A stretch of 39,416 nt of DNA from assembly GCF_007991215.1 (NCBI RefSeq), contig NZ_BJXX01000106.1, positions 1 to 39,416 of the forward strand. The letters are read 5' to 3'. Numbering within the stretch: position 1 is the stretch's first letter; the number at the start of each line of letters is the position of its first letter. This DNA is from Aneurinibacillus danicus. GTDB taxonomy: Bacteria; Bacillota; Bacilli; Aneurinibacillales; Aneurinibacillaceae. The notes beneath the pieces were generated by a model, which saw only the letters and a list, made by a program, of their open reading frames with translations, had not been told where the DNA came from and did not search any database. Made by a program: the position numbers and the translations under genes. Of the stretch, positions 1 through 7,804 are shown piece after piece.

Positions 1-26
1 AAAATCCTCTCCTCATTCTTTCTTCT

Positions 27-107
27 CTTTTCCTTCGTACCACAAAAGTCAGCCTCTTTCCCATCATTTTCATGTCGGGGTTACGGCTGAGACGCCATGG
101 TGGTTTT
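27..107 (-). ncRNA. Copy A of a repeated, possibly structured ~80-nt element
   Basis: This stretch is closely similar, in inverted orientation, to 37090-37164. Shared blocks read on the minus strand include AAAACCACCATG, AACCCCG, ATGAAAAT, GACTTTTG and GGTACGAAGGAAAAG. Read on the minus strand the unpaired parts are purine-rich, as in structured RNAs, and TCAGCC can pair with GGCTGA. A possible minus-strand promoter (TTGAAA at 179-184, 18 bp, TATACT at 155-160) lies about 45 nt upstream, inside the first codons of the transpeptidase gene. The plus strand cannot be excluded, in which case it would be the leader of the gene at 131. I do not recognise the family. The left window edge hides what follows on the minus strand. 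Confidence 0.5.
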
Positions 108-130
108 GTTCCTATAAAGGGGATAGAAGA

Positions 131-1246
131 ATGAAAACAATCATCAAAATCATCAGTATATTCCTCGTTTTCTTTTACTTTCAATTTTTTCCGCAGCAGC
201 GTGTAGAAGCACCGCCCGGGCAGGTACCAGAACCTTTTTATGAAGTGGTGGGTGTACCGACAGGCCAGACACCTGGGCAACTGCGTGAGCAATTGCACCG
301 CTACATCAATAAAAGAAACTATCCTCCGGGCAAGGTGCCAATCATTGTGGGTGTTCCACAGGTTCGTTTTATTCCTGTTTATACGCCGCTTCCTTTCTAT
401 CAACCAAATTCGCTTTCATATATTGCCTACAATAGCGGGGAAGAGATGACGTTTTTTGATCCGAACTGTCTCTGCGATAATAACCCCGAAGTAAGACGTA
501 TAAAGAAAAAAATCGCGCTCCAGCGCAGCAGTCTTGAGAAACTGCTCGTCATGCGGAGCGCGTTATACAATTACTATTTATATAACAGGAAATTACCGGA
601 GACGCTGTCAGAATTAACAGGCCCATTTCCAAAAAACTATCTGTCACAAATTCCATTCAGCCAACCAGTACACAGCGGAACTGTTCCTGCTTTGGAGAAT
701 ACGGGGATTATCTACCAGCCTGAGCTTCTTCAGCCGGGGCAGGTGTGGCAGACAATGGATGACGTGCTGCGCATAGGCGGGATGCCTGAGCCGAGTATAG
801 CATTGGAGCCGCTTGAGGTCGTCGTCTACCAATCTTCGTTTCGCATGATTGTATATAGCGGCCCGTATACGGTACGCTCTTATTACATCGGTTTGGGGGC
901 AGAGCATCGCACACCCGTGGGCGTCTATTTTATTCGCTTAAAAGTCAGTGAACCGCTATCCCAGAGCAAAGTATACGGCACCCGTGGTCTTGTACTAAGC
1001 GATACGGATTACGCCATTCATGGAACGAATAACCCCAAGTCCATCGGCAAATCCATGTCCAAAGGCTGCGTACGCCTGCATAACGTTCAGGTGGAAGAAC
1101 TGTTTAGCATGGCTGCTCTGGGAACAAAAGTGACCATTACCGAAGGCGCGGCCCCCGGCTTCCATCAGCCCAACGCTCCCCTCTTCCATCTGAAAGCGCG
1201 CAAAGACGAAGAAAACCCACACCAAGTCTATTATTGGAAGCACTAA
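131..1246 (+). CDS. L,D-transpeptidase (YkuD domain), secreted
   Basis: The 371-residue protein starts with a basic, very hydrophobic signal sequence (about residues 1-27), so it should act outside the membrane on peptidoglycan. The C-terminal third is a YkuD L,D-transpeptidase domain: HGTN near residue 298 followed by SKGCVRLHN, with the catalytic cysteine at about residue 313. This family forms 3-3 peptide cross-links or attaches groups to the meso-DAP residue of the wall. The roughly 200 residues between signal and catalytic domain hold two PPG(Q/K)VP segments, so there may be a short repeated wall-binding part, but I recognise no LysM motif. The ATG is preceded by AAAGGGGAT. It is monocistronic: the next gene is convergent. 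Function is solid at family level, the N-terminal part is unassigned. Confidence 0.9.
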   Translation: MKTIIKIISIFLVFFYFQFFPQQRVEAPPGQVPEPFYEVVGVPTGQTPGQLREQLHRYINKRNYPPGKVPIIVGVPQVRFIPVYTPLPFYQPNSLSYIAYNSGEEMTFFDPNCLCDNNPEVRRIKKKIALQRSSLEKLLVMRSALYNYYLYNRKLPETLSELTGPFPKNYLSQIPFSQPVHSGTVPALENTGIIYQPELLQPGQVWQTMDDVLRIGGMPEPSIALEPLEVVVYQSSFRMIVYSGPYTVRSYYIGLGAEHRTPVGVYFIRLKVSEPLSQSKVYGTRGLVLSDTDYAIHGTNNPKSIGKSMSKGCVRLHNVQVEELFSMAALGTKVTITEGAAPGFHQPNAPLFHLKARKDEENPHQVYYWKH

Positions 1247-1310
1247 AACAATCAGGGCACTTCTTTCCAGTTGAAGAAAATGCACGAATATCTTCTCTAT
1301 TCAATGATAC

Positions 1311-1330
1311 GCGCACTTCTTTCTGTGCGC
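1311..1330. terminator. Possible weak hairpin between convergent genes
   Basis: GCGCAC and GTGCGC flank an 8-nt loop in the gap between the transpeptidase gene and the liaR-like gene. The following plus-strand bases (CTTTAAC) are only weakly T-rich, so this is a doubtful terminator. Confidence 0.3.
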
Positions 1331-1369
1331 CTTTAACTTCTCAGTCCAGGCACAGAAGAAGCGTGCGGA

Positions 1370-2017
1370 TTATTTACTGATTCCATGTCGGTGCGCATAA
1401 ATCGCCGCCTGCGTACGATCTTCTACGCCGAGCTTGCTCAGAATGTTGCTGACATGCGTTTTGACGGTTTTAATGCCTATATAAAGCTCATCTGCAATTT
1501 CTTGATTCGATTTCCCCTGGCCCAGCAAGCACAGTACCTCAAGTTCACGATTGGTACACTGTTCATGAGGAGGTGCTTCTTCCGTCGTCCGCTGACGAAA
1601 GCGTGACATAATTTTTCCGGCCACCTGTGCTTCTAACACCGGTTGCCCGCAGTACGCCTGACGAATGGCCTGAGCAATCTCCTGAGCGCGGGCCGTTTTC
1701 AGAATGTAGCTGAATGCTCCCGCTTCAATTACCGGATACACTTTCTCGTCATCGATAAAGCTCGTTAACACAATTACCTTACCCTCCGGGTGAATGAGCT
1801 TCATCCGCCGGGTCGTCTCAATTCCATCCATGCCTTCCATCACCAAATCCATCAAGATGACATCCGGTTTCGTCTGCTCGGCGATTTTTAGTCCTTCTGC
1901 TCCGCTGCATGCTTCACCGACGACTTCGATCCCGTCTTCTGTCGACAAAAAAGCAACCAAGCCCATCCGTACCATCTCATGGTCATCAATCAATAACACT
2001 TTAATCGCTTCACTCAT
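1370..2017 (-). CDS. liaR: LiaR/VraR-type response regulator (NarL family)
   Basis: A 215-residue cytoplasmic response regulator. The receiver domain has the acidic pair D11-D12, the phosphoacceptor D57, T85 and K107. The C-terminal LuxR/NarL helix-turn-helix runs from about residue 150 (NRELEVL...TVKTHVSNILSKL). An upstream in-frame ATG at 2038 exists, but the ATG at 2017 directly follows GGAGGAGAT at good spacing and gives the usual N-terminus, so I place the start there. It lies 23 nt after the histidine-kinase gene and two genes after a LiaF-like protein. In Bacillales this trio senses cell-wall-active antibiotics and envelope stress. The lia name rests on the neighbouring LiaF homologue, because NarL-family regulators are hard to tell apart alone. 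Confidence 0.88.
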   Translation of the reverse strand: MSEAIKVLLIDDHEMVRMGLVAFLSTEDGIEVVGEACSGAEGLKIAEQTKPDVILMDLVMEGMDGIETTRRMKLIHPEGKVIVLTSFIDDEKVYPVIEAGAFSYILKTARAQEIAQAIRQAYCGQPVLEAQVAGKIMSRFRQRTTEEAPPHEQCTNRELEVLCLLGQGKSNQEIADELYIGIKTVKTHVSNILSKLGVEDRTQAAIYAHRHGISK

Positions 2018-2040
2018 GCTATCTCCTCCGTCTTTCATCC

Positions 2041-3135
2041 CTATCCGACAAACGGAACGGTCACTTCGATCATCGTACCATGGCCCGGAGCCGAAGATAC
2101 GACCAGCACACCGCCGATTTCCGCCACGCGCTCCTCCATCAGTTTCATTCCATAGGACGAGGACTTCTTCTCTTCTCCTTCCGCAAATCCGATGCCGTCA
2201 TCCGTTATCCTAAGTCGCATCTGATTCTGCATCTTCACCAGTTTTACTTCCAGTTTGGTTGCCCTGGCATGACGCAGCGCGTTGGATAACGCTTCCTGTA
2301 AAATGCGGAACAGATGGTCCTCCATTCCCTTCGACAAAGAGGGAATGTCATCAATCTGCCAGGATAATTCGAGAGAATGCTTTGTTTGCAATTCGATAAG
2401 CAGCCCCTCAATTCCTTCACGCAGAGACTTCCCTTCCAACTGCGTCGGCCTCAGATGCAGAAGCAGGGCGCGCATCTCGGACTGGGCGGCTGCCGCCATC
2501 TCTTCCACCAGTTCTACCTGCCGACTCGCCTTCTCCGGATTCTGGCTTAATGTCCGTCTGACCGCTGCCATCGTCATCGAGATAGCAAACAACTGCTGGC
2601 TCACCGCGTCATGTAACTCTCGTGCCAGGCGCTGCCGCTCCTCGTTTACTGCTGACTGCTTGACCTGTTCCGTCAGCTCTGCGTTATGGGCGGAGAGGCG
2701 TTGCAGAGAAAGCACCTGCTGCTGGAAGCGAATTGTCATCTCGTTTAACCTCTCACCAAGCAGGCCAACCTCATCTTCTCCGAGATACGGTACCCGTGTA
2801 GATAGATTGCCTCTCTCAATCAACATTGCCGATTGCAGAAGAATTTCCACTCGTTTTTTCATTAGGTTTCCATAGATATATCCAGCGCTCGTTCCGACGA
2901 GTGCCGCCACCAGGCACAAAAACAGAAGCATAACGAAAGCGAACAAAATGCCCGGAAACATAGGAAAGTTCCAGCCAAGCTTGTCAAGCACCCACTGCTT
3001 CAACGTCGGCACGCTCGTCATCTCATACCAAATAAAGCAAAAAATAACACTCCCTGCGGTGACGGCACCCACGCTGCCCCACAGAGATTGCCGCATAAAT
3101 TGCCACTGGATGTTGGTCAGCCTACGCTCTGACAC
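2041..3135 (-). CDS. liaS: LiaS/VraS-type sensor histidine kinase
   Basis: A 364-residue membrane kinase with two transmembrane segments (about 18-37 and 62-88) around a short external loop of roughly 25 residues, typical of intramembrane-sensing kinases. A HAMP-like region follows (about 90-140). The HisKA_3 dimerisation domain carries the phospho-accepting H175 in RQRLARELHDAV. The ATPase domain has an N-box (EALSNALRHA) and a G-box (DDGIGF). The start is GTG, preceded by GGGGAGGAG. It is 12 nt downstream of the liaF-like gene and 23 nt upstream of the response regulator, so the three genes form one operon. In this family LiaF inhibits the kinase, and release of that inhibition on lipid II-cycle damage leads to regulator phosphorylation. 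Confidence 0.88.
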   Translation of the reverse strand: MSERRLTNIQWQFMRQSLWGSVGAVTAGSVIFCFIWYEMTSVPTLKQWVLDKLGWNFPMFPGILFAFVMLLFLCLVAALVGTSAGYIYGNLMKKRVEILLQSAMLIERGNLSTRVPYLGEDEVGLLGERLNEMTIRFQQQVLSLQRLSAHNAELTEQVKQSAVNEERQRLARELHDAVSQQLFAISMTMAAVRRTLSQNPEKASRQVELVEEMAAAAQSEMRALLLHLRPTQLEGKSLREGIEGLLIELQTKHSLELSWQIDDIPSLSKGMEDHLFRILQEALSNALRHARATKLEVKLVKMQNQMRLRITDDGIGFAEGEEKKSSSYGMKLMEERVAEIGGVLVVSSAPGHGTMIEVTVPFVG

Positions 3136-3147
3136 TTTACTCCTCCC

Positions 3148-3963
3148 CTACAACTGAATGACATCGATATCACCGATGAGCAGGCTCACTACGAGCCGCA
3201 CCCGCTTGCTCGAATCAGGGTAGCCCGAAGTTGCAAGGGTCATGCTGCGATTAATTCCTCCCTGCTTATTTCCGAACACATCAATATCACCGAAATTAAT
3301 GCTTGCCGTCAACGAAATATCGAGATCGTACGGCACGTAAATGTCCACATCTCCAATCCATCCATTAATGATAATGACGGTTTCGCCATCGGGAATGTAT
3401 GCACGTGACAGATCAATTTTTACATCACCGATGCCATGCCATACATTCATGTCCTGCAATTCCCAACGGCTCCCCGTCAAAAACAAATTACCGATGAGGG
3501 AGTGCTTATGCTGGGGTGAATGGAGCGAATATCTGCTCATGAACGGTTCCTCGTATTCATTCGCCCTTTTCGATAGGCCCTCCCGCTCAGTCACAGGCTC
3601 AGATTTTTCACTATTTTGTGCCGGTTTAGACGGCGTTGCAATCTCGATTTCTTTGTTTTTTCCCTTAATTAAACGGTAGCCGAAATAAATAAACAGCAGA
3701 GAAAGCGTCAATCCAATCACTCGTCCCGGATCGATGCCCAGCCAGTAGGAGAGGAACCCGGTTCCTCCGATAAACAGAAAAATACCGCCACCTACCCGCT
3801 TACCCCGCTGCAATGATTTTAGACCAAAATATAGAAAAAGAAACGGAAAGAGACCCGCCGGGTTAAAATCTTTCAGTCCCAGCATATCAAATAAAATGCC
3901 GATGCCGGCAAAAATAATCGCAATTCCAAACAAGTACGAAAACAAACGCGATCCTCTCGCCAC
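3148..3963 (-). CDS. liaF: LiaF-like membrane protein (cell-wall-active antibiotic response)
   Basis: The protein has several hydrophobic helices in its first ~115 residues (LiaI/LiaF-type membrane region), a polar linker, and a C-terminal beta-rich domain with repeated GD(I/V)D/K motifs (IGDVKIDLS, IGDVDIYVP, FGDIDVFG, IGDIDVI) characteristic of the LiaF/DUF2154 domain. I choose the GTG at 3963 because GGGAGGTGG lies 4 nt before it. An ATG 16 codons upstream (4011) has only a weak purine-rich site, but remains possible. LiaF homologues are negative regulators of the LiaS kinase. Being first in the operon with both partners downstream supports that role. The 280 bp upstream contain two inverted repeats, described separately. 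Confidence 0.85.
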   Translation of the reverse strand: MARGSRLFSYLFGIAIIFAGIGILFDMLGLKDFNPAGLFPFLFLYFGLKSLQRGKRVGGGIFLFIGGTGFLSYWLGIDPGRVIGLTLSLLFIYFGYRLIKGKNKEIEIATPSKPAQNSEKSEPVTEREGLSKRANEYEEPFMSRYSLHSPQHKHSLIGNLFLTGSRWELQDMNVWHGIGDVKIDLSRAYIPDGETVIIINGWIGDVDIYVPYDLDISLTASINFGDIDVFGNKQGGINRSMTLATSGYPDSSKRVRLVVSLLIGDIDVIQL

Positions 3964-4031
3964 TTCTCCACCTCCCTTGCTATATAGATCAATCTTACTA
4001 TATATCGACATTCTTTTTCTTTCTTCATCTT

Positions 4032-4061
4032 AGCCAGCTTTCTTCGTCCGAAAAACTGGCT
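4032..4061. repeat. Inverted repeat in the liaF upstream region
   Basis: AGCCAG at the left pairs with CTGGCT at the right, with further imperfect pairing inside (CTTT with AAAA). It sits next to the 28-bp palindrome and between it and the liaF start. It may be a leader hairpin or a protein site; no T-run follows on the minus strand. Confidence 0.35.
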
Positions 4062-4072
4062 TTAGATTGGTT

Positions 4073-4100
4073 TTCCTCTCCGTCTTAAGACGGAGAGGAA
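4073..4100. promoter_or_regulatory. Perfect 28-bp palindrome upstream of liaFSR-like operon
   Basis: Arms TTCCTCTCCGTC and GACGGAGAGGAA surround TTAA, giving a perfect 28-bp palindrome. On the minus strand it is followed by AAAACCAATC, not a T-run, so it is not a normal intrinsic terminator for the phosphodiesterase gene. It lies 110 bp upstream of the liaF start, a fitting position for an operator or an mRNA-stabilising hairpin. The rest of 3964-4243 shows a good but unassigned GGGAGGAG site (4133-4140) and no convincing promoter. Confidence 0.5.
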
Positions 4101-4243
4101 CTTTCATGCAATAAAAAAGACAGGCGCACTTACTCCTCCCAAGAAACATCTCTTTTGAGCACTCCGTTTATTTCTTGATATCAGATAAATGGAGCGGCTC
4201 AGCAAACACAACAGAGAAGGTGCTGAGAGGATTGGCTTCAGGT

Positions 4244-5719
4244 TCAGCAAAGGTCTCGCAGGATATAGGATTTTATATCGACAATACGCGGTTTGGAAAA
4301 CCGGTCCGGCGATTCATCTGTGATAATAAGTGAAACGATAGAATCCATCTCATGCAGTGATCCGTGACTCGCACCGCCGCGATGAACCGGATCGCTCGGC
4401 GTAAAAAATTCACACCCCGGCTGTGCCGTCGCTACAATCACCTCCCCTTCCTGCGCATACAGCGCACCGTATAAGCGGGAGAAAAGATCCGGATACCTGC
4501 CAAAAGATATTACGGGAGTACCATCTTCGGGATTTTCTCCCAGTACGGCATCGATTATAGAGAAATCCCCTTTAGCTTTCCATTGTCTTCCATACTGGTC
4601 GTGTATATCCTGTCCCGGTGCAAAAAAAAGCGTCTGCCCACCATGCCCGATCCACACTCCCCTCCCCTCCTTCCATGCCAGAATATCGATTCGCAAATCC
4701 ATAAGCAGGCGCTTCACCGTTTCCTGCTGAACCCCTTCCTTCAACGGATAAAAATAGCACATTCGTTCATTATTACAAATAACAATATCGTCTATCTCAG
4801 GCTGTATGTTCTCCGCACGGGCTATTTTCATCCCAAGGAGATGCTGCTCCACATTGATAGTCGCTTCCTTCTCAATGCCAATCTTCGTCTGTCCGTGATC
4901 CCCCACTACAATGAATTTGCACTGCTTAAATGCTTCATCTGCATTGCCGAAGCTATCTAGCAAGCGTTGAATATACCGATCCGCACGGGCAAGAATCTGC
5001 GGACCGCGTTCGGGGTTCCGGTGATAAGCATAATCCATATCCGGCATATAGACAAACGTAACATGTGGAAGCTTGCCTTCTCTAATAAGCTTGCATACCG
5101 CATCAACAGCAAACCGGTCGTTTAGCCCGTACTTATGAAAAATAGTATGGCTAAAATTCCAGCGCAAAGAACGTAAGAAAGTAGAGTCGATAAACTTTCC
5201 TACCGTACAAATCTCAGGACCGCTAACCTGTGCAGACAAAAGGCCCGCAAGAAACAATTTGGACAACCCCGGCTTTTGTACCCGATAATAATGCGGACCA
5301 CGGTGCGCCGCAAAATTGAAAGACGCTGATGTTTTTCCGCGCCGGGTTACTTCTTCAAACAGTGTAGAAACATCTCTGCTCATATGCTTTTCGTTCATTT
5401 CAATCAATACGTCCTGCGTGCACTTTTTTACTCCTATCCGCCAGACCGATTTACTGCCGTTAATATAATTTACGATCCGTCTTTCTTTTCGCGAATACCA
5501 GACAAGTCCAGGAATTCGGTGCTCTTCCGGATATACGCCGGTGATCAATGAAGCATCCACACTTGCTGACATCGTCGGAAAAATAGTTGCACAGTTGTTC
5601 CAGTAAGCACCGCGACTCATCATAAGTGAGAGCGCCGGCACAAGCTCTCTCTCCTGTGCTTCACGCAGAATATGTGGCATAAGTGAATCAATCAGAATAA
5701 GAACAATTTTTTTACCCAC
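4244..5719 (-). CDS. Alkaline phosphatase superfamily / type I phosphodiesterase protein
   Basis: The protein begins GKKIVLILIDSL and carries the metal-site pattern of the nucleotide pyrophosphatase/phosphodiesterase branch: LILID early, FPTMSASVDASLITG with the likely nucleophilic threonine, MPDMDYAYHRNP in the middle, and VVGDHGQ then a later GASHGS histidine. Such enzymes hydrolyse phosphate mono- or diesters with two divalent metals; the substrate cannot be told from sequence. No signal peptide is evident. Upstream in-frame ATGs at 5755 and 5746 would add an odd lysine/glycine stretch encoded by the A-rich GGCGGTGGG segment that looks like a ribosome binding site, so I prefer the GTG at 5719. 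It is divergent from the export cassette and upstream of the liaFSR-like genes. Confidence 0.8.
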   Translation of the reverse strand: MGKKIVLILIDSLMPHILREAQERELVPALSLMMSRGAYWNNCATIFPTMSASVDASLITGVYPEEHRIPGLVWYSRKERRIVNYINGSKSVWRIGVKKCTQDVLIEMNEKHMSRDVSTLFEEVTRRGKTSASFNFAAHRGPHYYRVQKPGLSKLFLAGLLSAQVSGPEICTVGKFIDSTFLRSLRWNFSHTIFHKYGLNDRFAVDAVCKLIREGKLPHVTFVYMPDMDYAYHRNPERGPQILARADRYIQRLLDSFGNADEAFKQCKFIVVGDHGQTKIGIEKEATINVEQHLLGMKIARAENIQPEIDDIVICNNERMCYFYPLKEGVQQETVKRLLMDLRIDILAWKEGRGVWIGHGGQTLFFAPGQDIHDQYGRQWKAKGDFSIIDAVLGENPEDGTPVISFGRYPDLFSRLYGALYAQEGEVIVATAQPGCEFFTPSDPVHRGGASHGSLHEMDSIVSLIITDESPDRFSKPRIVDIKSYILRDLC

Positions 5720-5770
5720 TACGCACCCACCGCCTTTTTTTTTCATTATGTTCATTCCCTACTCTTTCTA

Positions 5771-5799
5771 TTTACATCCCTTTCCTTTTATTGTAGATT
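5771..5799 (+). promoter_or_regulatory. Probable sigma-A promoter of the export cassette
   Basis: TTTACA (5771-5776) and TAGATT (5794-5799) are separated by 17 bp. They match 5 of 6 and 4 of 6 consensus bases. The predicted start of transcription falls inside the inverted repeat at 5803-5822, which makes that repeat well placed for repression. Confidence 0.5.
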
Positions 5800-5802
5800 A
5801 TG

Positions 5803-5822
5803 AAGTGAGTAATCACTCACTT
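5803..5822. promoter_or_regulatory. Probable TetR-family operator
   Basis: AAGTGAGT and ACTCACTT are perfect 8-bp inverted arms around AATC. This is the size and form of TetR-family operators. It overlaps the expected transcription start of an operon that ends with a TetR-family gene, so autoregulation of the cassette is likely. Binding by that protein is inferred from position only. Confidence 0.65.
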
Positions 5823-5852
5823 AATTGCATAGAGACAAAGGGGGAGGAAATA

Positions 5853-7043
5853 ATGAGAAATATCCCAATCTGCTCGGTGCTGGGCTTTCTGCTTATCTGC
5901 ATGGGATGCGGACAGCAGAGCCAGCCAGCCGTCTACTCAGGAACAATTGAAGGAAAAGAGATTGCCGTACAGAGCGAATTAGGCGGCATCGTAAAGAGCA
6001 TGACTCTCGAAGAAGGAAGCAGGGTAGAAAAAAACCAGAAAACAGCCGAGCTCGCATCCGAAGAATACAGGCTGCGCATCGACGAAGCGAAAGCAATGGC
6101 GGATGCTGCGAAAGCCAAGCTGGATGAAGCCGGGGCAGGCAGCCGAACGGAGAAAATCAGGGAAGCCGTGGCCAAGGTGGAGCAGGCACAGGCATTGAGT
6201 GAGCAGGCCTCCTCCAAAACCCGCACGGTTGAAGCGCAAATGTCTGTTCTTGCAGCCAACAAGGCACAGCTTATGAACAAGCTCGAAGGCGCACGAAATA
6301 CGCTCGCCTATCAGCAAAGCCGCCTGAAAAAAGCGGAAACACTCGGGCAAGCGGGTGCCATTTCCGAGCAGGAAATCGAAACGCTGCGCGAGACGGTAAA
6401 TCAGGCACAGACGATTGTTTACGATATCGAAAAGCAAATGAGTACGATCGATGCACAAATGAATCAGACACGCCAGGAGGAAATAGCCGGGAAGGCAGCG
6501 CAGGCCTCGGCTGAGGCAGGCGTAAGGGCGGCACAGGCCAATCTCGATTTATTGCGGGCCGGCGATACCAACTACACGCTGCGCGGTCTTCTCGCGCAGA
6601 AGGAAGCGGCGGACAGCAAACTCGCTCAGGCCAAACTTCTTCTGGGCAAAACCATTGTCCGTGCTCCGGAAACCGGAACCATCCTGCGCAAGCACGTAGA
6701 AGCAGGTGAAGTGATCAAACCGGGTGCCACACTTTACACACTTCTAAAAAAAGGAGAGCTCGAAGTTGTCGTCTATGTGCCTGAAGCATCGCTCAACCAA
6801 GTGAAAACTGGGCAAAAAGCATTCGTCCGCGTCGATGCCTATCCAAACCGTTCTTTCTCCGGCACCGTGACCCGCATCGCCAGCCAGGCCGAGTTTACGC
6901 CTAAAAACGTACAGACACCCGACGAGCGAACCAAAATGGTATTTGCCGTCACAATTAAGCTAACAGACGGGCTAAATGAACTAAAACCTGGTATGCCGGC
7001 CGACATCACCTTCGCACAAACGAAAGAAGGTGCGCGTCCATGA
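5853..7043 (+). CDS. HlyD-family efflux adaptor, probable lipoprotein
   Basis: The start is the ATG at 5853 after AAAGGGGGAGGAAATA; the open frame extends upstream but without a site. Residues 1-19 form a lipoprotein-like signal (LLICMGCG), with cysteine 19 the likely lipidated residue. A beta-barrel/lipoyl segment follows (YSGTIEGKEIAVQSELGGIVKSM), then a long alanine- and glutamine-rich coiled-coil hairpin (about residues 70-260), and the second lipoyl half and barrel (IVRAPETGTILRKHVEAGEVI). This is the membrane-fusion protein architecture that couples an ABC exporter to the cell exterior. Its stop overlaps the ATPase start by 4 nt. Substrate unknown. Confidence 0.88.
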   Translation: MRNIPICSVLGFLLICMGCGQQSQPAVYSGTIEGKEIAVQSELGGIVKSMTLEEGSRVEKNQKTAELASEEYRLRIDEAKAMADAAKAKLDEAGAGSRTEKIREAVAKVEQAQALSEQASSKTRTVEAQMSVLAANKAQLMNKLEGARNTLAYQQSRLKKAETLGQAGAISEQEIETLRETVNQAQTIVYDIEKQMSTIDAQMNQTRQEEIAGKAAQASAEAGVRAAQANLDLLRAGDTNYTLRGLLAQKEAADSKLAQAKLLLGKTIVRAPETGTILRKHVEAGEVIKPGATLYTLLKKGELEVVVYVPEASLNQVKTGQKAFVRVDAYPNRSFSGTVTRIASQAEFTPKNVQTPDERTKMVFAVTIKLTDGLNELKPGMPADITFAQTKEGARP

Positions 7044-7804
7044 CTGCGGCGATTTCATGCGAAAATCTGACGAAGAAATTTGGTGCATTACTGGCAGTCG
7101 ATAACGTCTCCATGACGATTCCGAAGGGAAGCATCGTAGGCTTTCTCGGACCGAACGGCTCCGGCAAATCCACTGTTATTCGCATGCTGAGCGGCATTTT
7201 GACTCCTACATCAGGAACAGGTCAGGTGCTCGGCTACAATATTCTCACCGATTCCGAGCGCATTAAGCACCATATCGGCTACATGTCACAGAAGTTCAGT
7301 CTGTATGAAGAGCTTAGCGTAAGCGACAACCTGGATTTCTATGCGGGCATCTACGGATTGAAAGGAGAGTCGGCGAGAAAGAAAAAAGCGGAATTGATTG
7401 ATATGGCCGGATTGACCGGGCGCGAAAAACAAATTGCCGGCTCCCTGTCCGGCGGCTGGAAACAGCGGCTGGCCCTCTCCTGCGCACTCCTGCATGATCC
7501 GGAAATTCTTATTCTTGACGAACCGACCGCAGGGGTTGATCCGGTCTCACGCCGTATCTTCTGGGAGGTCATCCGGGAGCTTGCCAAAAGGGGCATCACC
7601 GTTCTTGTCAGTACTCATTATATGGATGAAGCGGAGACGTGCGATTTTATCTATTTTATTTTCTTCGGTAAACTGCTCATCTCAGGAACGCCGCTTGAAT
7701 TGAAAGAACAGGCCAAAGCGGCCACGCTTGACGACGTTTTCATCGGTCTCGTTGAATCGCAGGAGAATAATTTGCTGCGCGGAGGTGAACTGCCTCATGC
7801 CTGA
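7040..7804 (+). CDS. ABC transporter ATP-binding protein
   Basis: A single nucleotide-binding domain of 254 residues. Walker A is GPNGSGKST (about residues 36-44), the signature motif LSGGWKQRL, Walker B LILDEPTAGVDP, and the switch histidine lies in VSTHYMDEAE. It is of the drug/ABC-2 export class (CcmA/YhiH-like). The gene starts inside the adaptor gene (ATGA overlap) and itself overlaps the permease start by 8 nt, so the three are translationally coupled. It powers the ABC-2 permease that follows. Confidence 0.92.
   Translation: MTAAISCENLTKKFGALLAVDNVSMTIPKGSIVGFLGPNGSGKSTVIRMLSGILTPTSGTGQVLGYNILTDSERIKHHIGYMSQKFSLYEELSVSDNLDFYAGIYGLKGESARKKKAELIDMAGLTGREKQIAGSLSGGWKQRLALSCALLHDPEILILDEPTAGVDPVSRRIFWEVIRELAKRGITVLVSTHYMDEAETCDFIYFIFFGKLLISGTPLELKEQAKAATLDDVFIGLVESQENNLLRGGELPHA

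Noticed and set aside
27-107. Known c-di-AMP (ydaO) riboswitch before a wall-enzyme gene
   Set aside because: Context is tempting, but the class's signature segments are absent in either orientation.
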